A stretch of 64,000 nucleotides of DNA, taken from positions 20,808 to 84,807 of the forward strand of contig CAZIVR010000003.1 in the NCBI GenBank assembly GCA_964542745.1, written 5' to 3'. The notes beneath the pieces are model-generated. The model was not told the DNA's origin. It did no database searches and was given only the letters and a program-made list of their open reading frames with translations. A program made the position numbers and the translations under genes. Each line of letters starts with the position of its first letter. The first letter of the stretch is position 1. Positions 56,851-64,000 of the stretch are shown piece after piece. This stretch comes from DATKAB01 sp964542745 (GTDB taxonomy: Bacteria > Eisenbacteria > RBG-16-71-46).

Positions 56851-58451
56851 CCGAGGAAGCCTGGTCGGAGGAAACACCCCCCGGGGCCCCCGGATCGCCG
56901 CCGCCGGCGGCGGGGGAAGGCGTCACCGGCGAGAACCGCACCTCGGACGTCAAGGCGCGCGAGGCGGGGCTGCGCCTCGTCATGCGCCTCGCGGGCCTGA
57001 TCCGCATCGGCCGGGCCTACCAGGTGGGCAACCAGGTCTTCAACGACCAGATGCGCGGCTTCTACGAGTCCCTGAAGCCGGTGCTGGAGGACACCCAGGA
57101 GGTCGTGCTGGTGGCGCTCGACACCGACCTCTACCTCAACGGGTTCCGGCTCCCGGTGCGCACCGGGAACATGCGCTTCCACCAATCGGTGCACGAGGAG
57201 TTCGGGCGCCGCAAGATCGCCGGCCTCAAGATCGAGCAGGGGCTCACCGAGGAGGAGCTGGAGCGCTTCTTCAACCTGTTCATGCAGCCCGACGTCTACC
57301 ACGGCACCAGCCTGCTCGAGGCCTGCCTCGCGGGCCACGTGGACCACATCCTGCCCGCCGTCCACGCCTCCGCCGAGGCTCCCGAGCCCGACTTCGGACT
57401 TCCGGGCGGCGACGACGACGAGGGCGACGACGAATTCGAGGACGCCTGGTCGGACGACTCCGACGCGAAGGAGGACGAGCCGAAGGAGGAGCCCGAGGAG
57501 CGCCCCGGCGTGCCGGACGGCGCGGTGCGCAAGAACTACTCGGTGGCCATGCAGGGCGCGCGTTCGCTGATGGCCACCACCTCCCTGCACGAGGGCTTCC
57601 ACCTCAAGCACGCCAAGCGCGTCGTCCAGCCGCTCGTGGACGGCGCCTTCAACAAGGAGCCGGTGGTGGTGGGGCTCGCCGTGCTGCGCCAGCACGACGA
57701 GTACACGTACGCCCACTCGGTGAACGTCTGCATCGTGGCGGTGAGCATGGGCTACTTCCTCGAGCTGGACCGCCGCAGCCTCGCCGACCTCGGCGTGGCC
57801 GCGCTGCTCCACGACGTCGGCAAGGCCGCCGTGATGCACCGGATCAAGCACCCGATCGACGAGTTCACCGACGACGAGCGCGCCGCGGCCGAGCGCCACG
57901 CCGTCGAGGGCGCCAAGCTGCTCGCCCGCACCACCACCATGAACGCCACGACGCTGCGCTGCATGCGGGTGGCGCTCGAACACCACCTGCCGCAGGATCC
58001 GACCGGAAGGCCCGCCGAGCCGGGGCGCTGGACGCCCGGCGTGCTCTCGCGGGTGGTGTCGGTGGCCGACTGCTACGTGAGCCTCCAGACCCACCGTAGC
58101 CGCCGCGGACAGGAGATCACGCCGAGCAACGCCCTCGGCATGATGCTCGGGCCCATGCGCCACCGCTTCGACGCGGCGATGCTGTGGGCGCTGGTGCAGA
58201 CCGTGGGCCTCTACCCGCCCGGCCAGATGATCGAGCTCTCGGACGGAACGCTCGCGGTGGTCCTCGCGCCCAACGCCGACGACCTCGAGCGGCCCCGGGT
58301 CCGCGTGGTGAGCGACGCGGAGAAGAACCTGCTGCCCTGGAAAAAGACCTACGAGTGGCAGCCGATCCCGGAGGACATGACCGTGGTGCGGGCGCTCGAG
58401 GCCCGCGAGTACCCCGAGGCGCTGCGCGACCCGCGGGCCACCGCCGCCTGA
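56847..58451 (+). CDS. HD-domain protein with shared N-terminal module and acidic linker
   Basis: 534 residues from a GTG with AAGGAG upstream. The shared module is at about 33-175 ('LRLVMRLAGLIRIGRAYQVGNQV', 'VALDTDLYLNGFRLPVRTG', 'FGRRKIAGLKIEQGLTEEEL' in parts). A very acidic linker (about 190-225, Asp/Glu-rich) follows. The HD domain is at about 265-440: 'YTYAHSVNVCIVAVSMGYFL', 'LGVAALLHDVGKAAVMHR' (H-D), 'ALEHHLPQDPTGRP' and 'SRVVSVADCYVSL' (D). The H-H after the HD fits HD-GYP, but G-Y-P is missing, so c-di-GMP hydrolysis is uncertain. Coupled to the HEAT gene. Confidence 0.85.
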   Translation: MTEEAWSEETPPGAPGSPPPAAGEGVTGENRTSDVKAREAGLRLVMRLAGLIRIGRAYQVGNQVFNDQMRGFYESLKPVLEDTQEVVLVALDTDLYLNGFRLPVRTGNMRFHQSVHEEFGRRKIAGLKIEQGLTEEELERFFNLFMQPDVYHGTSLLEACLAGHVDHILPAVHASAEAPEPDFGLPGGDDDEGDDEFEDAWSDDSDAKEDEPKEEPEERPGVPDGAVRKNYSVAMQGARSLMATTSLHEGFHLKHAKRVVQPLVDGAFNKEPVVVGLAVLRQHDEYTYAHSVNVCIVAVSMGYFLELDRRSLADLGVAALLHDVGKAAVMHRIKHPIDEFTDDERAAAERHAVEGAKLLARTTTMNATTLRCMRVALEHHLPQDPTGRPAEPGRWTPGVLSRVVSVADCYVSLQTHRSRRGQEITPSNALGMMLGPMRHRFDAAMLWALVQTVGLYPPGQMIELSDGTLAVVLAPNADDLERPRVRVVSDAEKNLLPWKKTYEWQPIPEDMTVVRALEAREYPEALRDPRATAA

Positions 58452-58571
58452 CGGCGGCGCCGGGCTCCGCCGCTCGTCGTCTATCGCCCGATCGGGGCGG
58501 GCCGCCCCCTCGCTCCCCGCGCGGCGGCCGCTCCCGGTCCGGCGCCCCCGGCCCGGCGTTCGCGAACCGGC

Positions 58572-59390
58572 CTAGCGCCCGCCCGCGTGCTCCCCGCCCA
58601 TGCGCGCCCGCATCTCCCCGAGCGGGCCGTGTTCGGTCTCGCGCATGGCGGCCGCCTCGTCCTCGCGGCCGTCGGCGAACATGAAGCGTCGGCGGCCCGG
58701 GGTGACCTCGTGCATCGGCCCGCCCGCGCGCGCGCCCATCTTCACCACGCCCTCCATGACGCACAGGCAGGTGCCGGCCGGCTCGCAGATCACGGCGAAC
58801 GTGGTTCCGGCCACTTCGATCCTTGCCTCGGGCGTGCGGAGGTCGAACCGCGCGCCCCGGAACCCGGCGCCCGTCGCGACCCGCAGTTCGCCCGAGCGGA
58901 TCTCGGCGGCGGCGGCGCGGTCGAACCAGCGGCCCGGAACGTTGGGCACGCTGGCCTGCGTGGCGGGCGAGAACTGCACCGCCATCACGCCGCGGCTCTC
59001 GATCTCGATCTCGACGCCCGCCGGGGTGTGGACCAGCGCGCCGGGCCGGAGGCGCCGCGCGAGGTCGGCGGCGTGCGCGGTGGGAACCGGCACGCCGTCC
59101 ACCACCACGAGGCCCTCCCCGGTGACCGAGGCGACCGACCACGAGGGCGGACGGTTGAGCGCGGTCACGACGAGGAACGCGGCGGCCGCCGCCAGCGCGG
59201 CGCTGCCCCACAGCGTCGCGGGGCGCGAGTGCCACGGCACGACCCTCGGGCGCGTCGGGCGGATCGAGCCGGCGACGAACTCCGCGCGCAGCCGCGCCCG
59301 GAACGCGGCACCCGGCACGGGCCGGTCCAGGCCGCGCACCGCCTCGCGCGCCCGCGTCTCGTCGGCGCCCAGGGTCTCGCTCCCGCTCAT
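58572..59390 (-). CDS. FecR-domain protein, probable anti-sigma factor
   Basis: 272 residues. A cytoplasmic N-terminus (1-58), one membrane span at about 61-81 ('LWGSAALAAAAAFLVVTAL'), and a FecR domain outside ('GALVHTPAGVEIEIESRG', 'VATGAGFRGARFDLRTPEARIEVAGTTFAV' in parts, where the T-P-x-A-x-I-x-V-x-G-T-x-F block is diagnostic). The start overlaps the ECF sigma stop (ATGA). No TonB receptor lies nearby, so the signal is unlike classical FecIR. Controls the partner sigma factor by inference. Confidence 0.87.
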   Translation of the reverse strand: MSGSETLGADETRAREAVRGLDRPVPGAAFRARLRAEFVAGSIRPTRPRVVPWHSRPATLWGSAALAAAAAFLVVTALNRPPSWSVASVTGEGLVVVDGVPVPTAHAADLARRLRPGALVHTPAGVEIEIESRGVMAVQFSPATQASVPNVPGRWFDRAAAAEIRSGELRVATGAGFRGARFDLRTPEARIEVAGTTFAVICEPAGTCLCVMEGVVKMGARAGGPMHEVTPGRRRFMFADGREDEAAAMRETEHGPLGEMRARMGGEHAGGR

Positions 59391-60049
59391 CCCAGCGTCT
59401 CCTTCAGCCGCCGGCCCAGCGCCTCGAGCGCGCGCGAGTAGCGTTTGCGCGCCGCGGCGTGCTCGATGCCGGTGATCCTCGCCACCTCGAGGTGGTCCAG
59501 CCCTTCGTAGTCGTGCAGCACCACCGCCACCCGGAGGGTCTCGGGGAGCTCGGCGATCGCGCGCTGCACCAGCGCCGCGCGCTCGCGGGCCAGCGCGTCA
59601 CGCTCGGGCCCATCGTCGCCGCGGCTCAGGCGCTCGGCCAGCCCGGCCGTGTCCTCGAGCGAGTCGCTGCGCCGGCCCATGCGGTGGGCGCCCGAGCGCC
59701 ACAGGTCGCGGCAGGCGTTGGTGGCGATCGCCGCCAGCCACGGCGCCGGGTCGCGGCTCGCGTCCAGTTGGTGGGCGGCGCGGTGCACTTTGAGGAAGAC
59801 CTCCGATGTGATGTCCTCGGCCGCGGCGCGGTCGCCGAGCAGCCGCAGCGCGAGCCCGAACACGCGGTCCACGTAGCGGTCGTAAAAGGCCCCGAGCGCC
59901 TCCGGATCGCGGGTGCGCACCCGCTCGAGCACGTCGCGCGGCAGCGCGGGCTCCGCGGCCGGGCGCGCGCCGCCGGCGTCCCCCGGGGGGGCCGCTGCCA
60001 CAGGTACGGACGAGGAGGCTGGGTGTGCCGGGGGATCTTCGCGGGTCAC
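59387..60049 (-). CDS. ECF-type RNA polymerase sigma factor
   Basis: About 220 residues from the GTG at 60049. Region 2 is 'GAFYDRYVDRVFGLALRLLGDRAAAEDITSEVFLKV' in parts (F-x-x-[LV]-Y-x-x-[YH], A-E-D-[IL]-T-x-E-x-F-x-K-[VA]), region 4 'AIAELPETLRVAVVLHDYEG', 'LEVARITGIEHAAARKRYSRAL' in parts. The first 35-40 residues are Pro/Ala-rich. An in-frame ATG at 60160 precedes the promoter-like GATACT (60149-60154) and is unlikely to be used. Pairs with the FecR protein. Confidence 0.9.
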   Translation of the reverse strand: MTREDPPAHPASSSVPVAAAPPGDAGGARPAAEPALPRDVLERVRTRDPEALGAFYDRYVDRVFGLALRLLGDRAAAEDITSEVFLKVHRAAHQLDASRDPAPWLAAIATNACRDLWRSGAHRMGRRSDSLEDTAGLAERLSRGDDGPERDALARERAALVQRAIAELPETLRVAVVLHDYEGLDHLEVARITGIEHAAARKRYSRALEALGRRLKETLG

Positions 60050-60148
60050 GCGCTGGGGGCTTCCCGGGGCCTGGAACGGGCGGCGGGGACCGGGGCGCGA
60101 CTCGGCCCGGGACCGCCGGCTCCGGCGACCGACGTCCGGAGCGGCCGC

Positions 60149-60154
60149 AGTATC
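60149..60154 (-). promoter_or_regulatory. candidate -10 of the sigma/FecR pair
   Basis: GATACT on the minus strand, in CGATACTGCGGC, close to the mqnE CTATACTGCGGC. It would give a leader of about 95 nt to the GTG start. Confidence 0.35.
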
Positions 60155-60179
60155 GCACACGGCGGAAGCCCCGGGGGGC

Positions 60180-61805
60180 TCAGGCGGCGGCGTTCATCTC
60201 CGCACCCGGGGCCTCGTAGCCCTCGGCCAGGGAGGCCGGGAGCCGGACCCAGAAGGTGCTGCCCTTGCCGGGCTCGCTGTTCACGCCCACGTGGGCGCCG
60301 TGCAACTCGCTGATGCGCTTCACGAGGTGGAGCCCGATGCCGAGCCCCCCGTCGCGCACCGCCCGGCCGCTGGTCCCCTGCCCGAACAGTTCGAAGATGT
60401 GGGTCGCCTCCTCGGCGGGAATGCCCGGGCCCTCGTCGGCGACGTCGAGCACGAAGGCGTCGTCCTCGCGCCAGCTCCGCACCGTGATCCGCCCGCCTTC
60501 GGGGCTGAAGCGCACCGCGTTGGTGAGGAGGTTGACCACCACCTGGCGCATCTTGACCTCGTCCAGCACCAGGCGCGGCAGGTCCTCGGTGTAGACCTCC
60601 TCGAGCCGGATCCCGTGCTTCTCGGCTCCCGGCCGCACGGTCTCGACCGAATCCCGGACCACGTCGTTCAAGGCCACCGGCTGGCGGCGGAGCAGCAGCT
60701 TGCCGCTCTCGATGCGCGAGAGGTCGAGGATGTCCTCGATCAGGCCCATCAGCCGCAGCGCCTCGGAGCGCAGGCGCTTGAGGAACTCGGCGCGCTGGGA
60801 CACCTCGAGCCGCTCCGAGTTGTCCTCGAGCAGCTCGGCGTAGGCGATCACCGACGACAGCGGGGTCTTCAGCTCGTGGCTCGCGGTCGAGAGGAACACG
60901 TCCTTGAGCTGGTTCATCTCGCTCAGCTTGACGTTCGCCTCCTCGAGCAGCCGGGTGCGCTGGTTGAGCCGCTCGAGCGCCTCGGCCCGGTCGATGACCG
61001 CCCCCACGTGCTCCGCGAACATGCGCAGCATGTCGCGGTGGTGGTCCTTGAAGGGCTCCGGGTGGTTGATGCGGTTGACGTTGAGCACGCCCACGCAGCG
61101 GTCGCCCACGCGCAGCGGCAGCGAGAGCGCCGACGTGATGTTGCGGTTGCGCTTGTAGTGCTGGCCGAACTCGGACTCGGGCGCCCGGCCCGCCAGCAGC
61201 ACCGCCTCCTGCCGCTCGGCCACCCAGCCGGCGATCCCCTCGCCCATGCGCGCGCGCGCGTTGCGGGCGAACTCGGACTCCAGCCCGTAGGAGGCGCGCG
61301 TTTCGAGCACGCCGTCCTCGGGGTTGTAGATCATGATCGAGGCCTGCTGGGCGCGCAGCGTCGAGACCACGCGGCGCACGATGATCTCGAGGATCACGCC
61401 GAGACGGAGCTGCAGGTTGAGGGTCGTGGAGACCTGGAAGAGCGCGGAGAGTTCCGAGAGCCGCGCGCGCACCGCCTCCTTCTCCTCCTCCTCGGCCGCG
61501 AGCGCGCGGCGCATGCGGTTCAGCTCCGACTGCTTGAGCGTCACGTAGAGGCAGAAGATCAGCACCAGCCCTGCGAGCCCGATCACCGCGTAGTAGCTCT
61601 CGAGAGGCGGCGGGGAGGAGCGCGAGCCGTCGTACTGCTCCAGGGTGCGCAGCAGCGGCAGGTAGAGGAGCGGCACCGCCGCGGCGAGGGCGACCACCAC
61701 CGTGAAGGTGAGCGACCAGAGCCACCACGTCAGGCGATCGAGCCGCCCACGATGCGTGTGTTTTTCGTGCGGTTCGTTGGTCGGATCGGTTTCGAGTTTG
61801 GTCAT
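60180..61805 (-). CDS. membrane histidine kinase with GAF domain
   Basis: 541 residues. Two membrane spans (about 27-52 and 72-90), a short coiled coil (96-120), GAF domain (about 122-275: 'IIVRRVVSTLRAQQASIMIY', 'GEGIAGWVAERQEAVLL', 'SALSLPLRVGDRCVGVLNVN' in parts), then the phospho-acceptor His310 in 'FLSTASHELKTPLSSVIAY' and the ATPase domain with 'MRQVVVNLLTNAVRFSPEGG' (N), 'DVADEGPGIPAEE' (G1), 'FELFGQG' (F) and 'GLGIGLHLVKRI' (G2). No response regulator is adjacent. ATG 61805 with GGGAG 6 nt upstream, behind a GATAAC promoter. Input signal unknown. Confidence 0.92.
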   Translation of the reverse strand: MTKLETDPTNEPHEKHTHRGRLDRLTWWLWSLTFTVVVALAAAVPLLYLPLLRTLEQYDGSRSSPPPLESYYAVIGLAGLVLIFCLYVTLKQSELNRMRRALAAEEEEKEAVRARLSELSALFQVSTTLNLQLRLGVILEIIVRRVVSTLRAQQASIMIYNPEDGVLETRASYGLESEFARNARARMGEGIAGWVAERQEAVLLAGRAPESEFGQHYKRNRNITSALSLPLRVGDRCVGVLNVNRINHPEPFKDHHRDMLRMFAEHVGAVIDRAEALERLNQRTRLLEEANVKLSEMNQLKDVFLSTASHELKTPLSSVIAYAELLEDNSERLEVSQRAEFLKRLRSEALRLMGLIEDILDLSRIESGKLLLRRQPVALNDVVRDSVETVRPGAEKHGIRLEEVYTEDLPRLVLDEVKMRQVVVNLLTNAVRFSPEGGRITVRSWREDDAFVLDVADEGPGIPAEEATHIFELFGQGTSGRAVRDGGLGIGLHLVKRISELHGAHVGVNSEPGKGSTFWVRLPASLAEGYEAPGAEMNAAA

Positions 61806-61851
61806 GAGGCGCTCCCTGCCCGTGCGGTCGCGGCGCGGCATCCGTGGAGGG

Positions 61852-61880
61852 GTTATCGGCGGGGGGGCCGGGCGCTTGAA
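61852..61880 (-). promoter_or_regulatory. promoter of the GAF histidine kinase gene
   Basis: TTCAAG, 17-bp spacer, GATAAC on the minus strand, 46 nt before the ATG; resembles the promoter at 55017-55045. Confidence 0.4.
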
Positions 61881-61901
61881 GGGGGAATTCCGGGCGGCCC
61901 G

Positions 61902-61930
61902 TTGCCGATCCGGCGGCCTGTGCCTAGATT
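61902..61930 (+). promoter_or_regulatory. promoter of the GT-C-like gene, leaderless
   Basis: TTGCCG, 17-bp spacer, TAGATT, ending 7 nt before the GTG start at 61938, so the transcript would begin at the start codon. Confidence 0.55.
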
Positions 61931-61937
61931 CCGCCCC

Positions 61938-64000
61938 GTGCTCCGGCCCTCCCACCGGCCCCGACTCGGGGTGTTTCTGCTGCTGACCCTCGGCCTGTTC
62001 GCCCTCTACCGGGGTGCGCTCGGCACCGGGTTCCTGAACGACGACTACCTGTTCCTCGAGGAGGCCCGCACCCGGCCCCTCGGCGAGTCCCTGACCCGGC
62101 TGGACGCCCTCGGCAACTACTACCGGCCGCTGTCCCGCCAGGTCTACTTCGCGGTGCTCGCCCCGGTCGCGGGGGGCGATCCCTTCGTCTTCCACGCCGT
62201 GAACTTCGCGGTGTTCCTCGCTGCGCTCGCCCTGCTCGCCGACCTGCTCGCGGCGTTCGTGGCAGGTCCCGCCCTCTTCGCCGGGCTCCTGTTCTTCGCG
62301 CTGCTGCCGCTCCAGCGGGTGAACCTCACCTGGATCTCGTGCGCGCAGGACCTGCTGGCGCTGGCGTTCTCGCTCGCCGCGCTCGCGCTGTGGCGCCGCG
62401 ACCGCCGCGGGCCGGCGGCGCTGGCCTACGCCGCGGCGCTCGCGAGCAAGGAGGTCGCGCTCGCCCTGCCGCTGGCGCTCGCGGCGTGGGATCGCCGGGT
62501 GGCCGCCCGCCCGGCCCGCGACCTGCCGCGGCGGCTCTGGCCCTTCGCGGCCGTGGCCGCGGCGTGGGCCGCAATCACCTTCGCCGTGCGGGCGCGTTCC
62601 GCGCCGCAGGAGGTGCTGCGCTTCGATCCCGCGGGCCTCCCCGCCACGTTCGCCCACCTCGCCCAGAGCCTGCTCGGCATCGAGCACCCGCCGGGGTTCC
62701 TGCCCGCGTTCGCGCGAAACCTTCCCGAACCGCTGCCGCTGGCCTTGCTGGCGGCCGCGGGCCTGCTGGCGTGGGGCGCCGGGCGCGCGACGGCGGCCGG
62801 CGCGAGCGGGCTTCCCGCCGCGGAAACCGGCGGGGACGCCGCGCGGGGCGGGGGGTTGCGGTTCGCGGCGGCGTGGACCGCCCTCTTCACGCTCGTCACC
62901 TGGCCGGTGGCGCACATCTGGTGCGGCTACTACTACACGCTCGCCGCCGCCGGAGCAGCGCTCGCGCTGGCGCTCCTCGCGCGCCGGATCGAGCGGCTCG
63001 GCCGGCTCGGCTTCGTCGCGCTGGTCGCCGGGCTCCTCTGGTGGCACGCCGCGGGCAGCGGCACGCGCGCCTTCGCGGTGGAGAACCGCGCGTGGGGCTG
63101 GACGTCGCACCTCACCTCGTTCTACTTCGAACGAGGCGCCGCCCTCGCCGACTCGATCTCGCGCAGCCTGCGCGCCCTCGACCCCTCGCCCCCATCCGGC
63201 ACGCGCTTCTTCTTCGCGATCCTCCCGCCCTACGCCGGGTTCCAGATGGGGAACGGCGCGCTGATCCGGAACCTGTACCGGGATCCGTCGCTCGAGTCGC
63301 ACTTCTACTCGCGCTTCTCCGACTCGACCGCGGCCGACCGGCCCTGCCGCTTCCTCTACTGGGACGGCGCGGCCCTCCGCCCGATGTACCCCGGGCTCGA
63401 AGAGCCATTCTTCCAGGTCGGCTGCGACCTGCTGCTGCTCGACCGGCCCGCGGGGGCGCTCCACGCGTTCCGGCGCGCGATCACGGCCGGGGGCTCGCGG
63501 GAGGACAACCTCTACTGGATGGGCTGGGCGGCGCTGTGGAGCGGCGATCGCGCCACCGCCGAGGCGGCGTGGGCGGCGTTCGGCGCCCGCGACGAACCGG
63601 CGCTCCACCTGCAGCGCTTCGAGGAGGTGCGCGCGGCACTCTACGAGCGCGCCGACACGCTCGCGGCGCGGCGCCTGCTCCTCGAGGCGATCCGCGCCGG
63701 CATCGGCGCGCCCCACGCCCACGCGACCCTCGGCGAGCTGCTGCTCGCGCGCGGCGGGATCGAGACCAAGTACGGCCTGCTCGAGCTCAAGGTCGCGACC
63801 GGGCTCAACCCCGACGACCTGCTCGCCCGCCGGAACCTCGCCGCCGGGCTCGCCGCGATCCGCATGGACGACGCCGCGCGCGATGCGCTGGCCTCGCTCC
63901 GACTGGCGCACCCCGACTGGCGCTCGGACTCGATCCTGGTGCGGCTCGACGCCGAACTCGCGCGACGCCGCGCCCCGCGCGGGGAGGTGGCGAGCTTCGA
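61938..64000 (+). CDS. GT-C-like multi-span membrane protein with C-terminal TPR-like repeats (partial)
   Basis: At least 687 residues, running off the right edge. About ten hydrophobic segments fill residues 8-375. The first is followed by 'LNDDYLFLEEAR' (the N-D-D motif in the first outer loop typical of GT-C glycosyltransferases of the PMT/ArnT kind), and later by 'YYRPLSRQVYFAVL' and 'VNLTWISCAQDLLALAF'. From about residue 390 a soluble region begins ('RFFFAILPPYAGFQMGNGAL' in parts), and from about 500 short helical repeats resemble TPR. It may move sugars onto lipid or protein, but no acceptor is known. The GTG start follows a -10 box by 7 nt. Confidence 0.75.
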   Translation, partial: MLRPSHRPRLGVFLLLTLGLFALYRGALGTGFLNDDYLFLEEARTRPLGESLTRLDALGNYYRPLSRQVYFAVLAPVAGGDPFVFHAVNFAVFLAALALLADLLAAFVAGPALFAGLLFFALLPLQRVNLTWISCAQDLLALAFSLAALALWRRDRRGPAALAYAAALASKEVALALPLALAAWDRRVAARPARDLPRRLWPFAAVAAAWAAITFAVRARSAPQEVLRFDPAGLPATFAHLAQSLLGIEHPPGFLPAFARNLPEPLPLALLAAAGLLAWGAGRATAAGASGLPAAETGGDAARGGGLRFAAAWTALFTLVTWPVAHIWCGYYYTLAAAGAALALALLARRIERLGRLGFVALVAGLLWWHAAGSGTRAFAVENRAWGWTSHLTSFYFERGAALADSISRSLRALDPSPPSGTRFFFAILPPYAGFQMGNGALIRNLYRDPSLESHFYSRFSDSTAADRPCRFLYWDGAALRPMYPGLEEPFFQVGCDLLLLDRPAGALHAFRRAITAGGSREDNLYWMGWAALWSGDRATAEAAWAAFGARDEPALHLQRFEEVRAALYERADTLAARRLLLEAIRAGIGAPHAHATLGELLLARGGIETKYGLLELKVATGLNPDDLLARRNLAAGLAAIRMDDAARDALASLRLAHPDWRSDSILVRLDAELARRRAPRGEVASF

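Noticed and set aside
1..64000. CRISPR arrays, tRNA or rRNA genes, prophage or intact insertion sequence
   Set aside because: No regularly spaced repeats, no tRNA T-loop signatures in intergenic DNA, no integrase or phage structural gene; the only transposase-like gene lacks its catalytic Tyr and shows no IS ends.

Overview
The window is about 64 kb of very GC-rich, densely coded bacterial chromosome, assembled from short reads: it holds two 100-N scaffold gaps, each flanked by an identical 55-bp duplication. Three features point to a Gram-negative-type member of the FCB side of Bacteria, with a Candidatus Eisenbacteria-like lineage as my best guess. Several secreted proteins end in FlgD/T9SS-like C-terminal Ig modules. 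The LexA operator matches the form described for Fibrobacter (TGCNC-N4-GTGCA). Menaquinone is made by the futalosine route. The taxonomic call is inference; no rRNA or tRNA gene was seen to confirm it.

Layout. 0-14.7 kb: the 5' end of an M13 peptidase, a two-gene cassette of small exported proteins, an AIM24-family protein, mqnA, an MFS transporter, recQ, a large secreted protein, an SPL-like radical SAM protein, a molybdate/sulfate-type transporter next to mqnE, and a secreted choice-of-anchor/CxxCH protein. 14.8-31 kb: a DUF5916 outer-membrane-type protein, psuG, a three-gene signalling run (histidine kinase, receiver-HDOD, receiver-degenerate HD), PfkB kinase plus BtpA, an exported amidohydrolase and two secreted propeller proteins. 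31-37 kb: a tightly overlapping operon ubiA-ubiX-Ser/Thr kinase-ubiD, which I read as the late futalosine-menaquinone genes with a membrane Ser/Thr kinase lodged inside. 37-40 kb: a PilZ-like protein, then lexA and an IS200-like Y1 transposase homologue that each carry their own LexA box.

40.4-55 kb is a classical origin-proximal cluster read on the minus strand: rpmH-rnpA-yidD-yidC-jag(khpB)-mnmE-mnmG-rsmG-parA-parB, with one parS site inside parB and one between rsmG and parA. It is followed by a bactofilin, a double-aspartyl-protease/PDZ protein and an EamA transporter. dnaA and an obvious oriC are not in the window. 55-64 kb: a HEAT-repeat protein and an HD-domain protein that share an N-terminal module, an ECF sigma/FecR pair, a GAF histidine kinase, and the 5' part of a GT-C-like membrane protein with TPR-like repeats.

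How the genes work together: mqnA and mqnE (early futalosine steps) and ubiA/ubiX/ubiD (late steps) supply menaquinone for respiration. The origin cluster couples chromosome segregation (ParABS), membrane protein insertion (YidC/YidD/KhpB), tRNA wobble modification (MnmE/MnmG) and ribosome and RNase P components. Two promoter styles recur: an extended -10 of the form TGCTANNNT, and TANNNT boxes lying only 6-10 nt upstream of start codons, which suggests leaderless mRNAs. The most interesting items are the SOS-linked, apparently tyrosine-less Y1 transposase beside lexA, and the Ser/Thr kinase translationally coupled inside the menaquinone operon.
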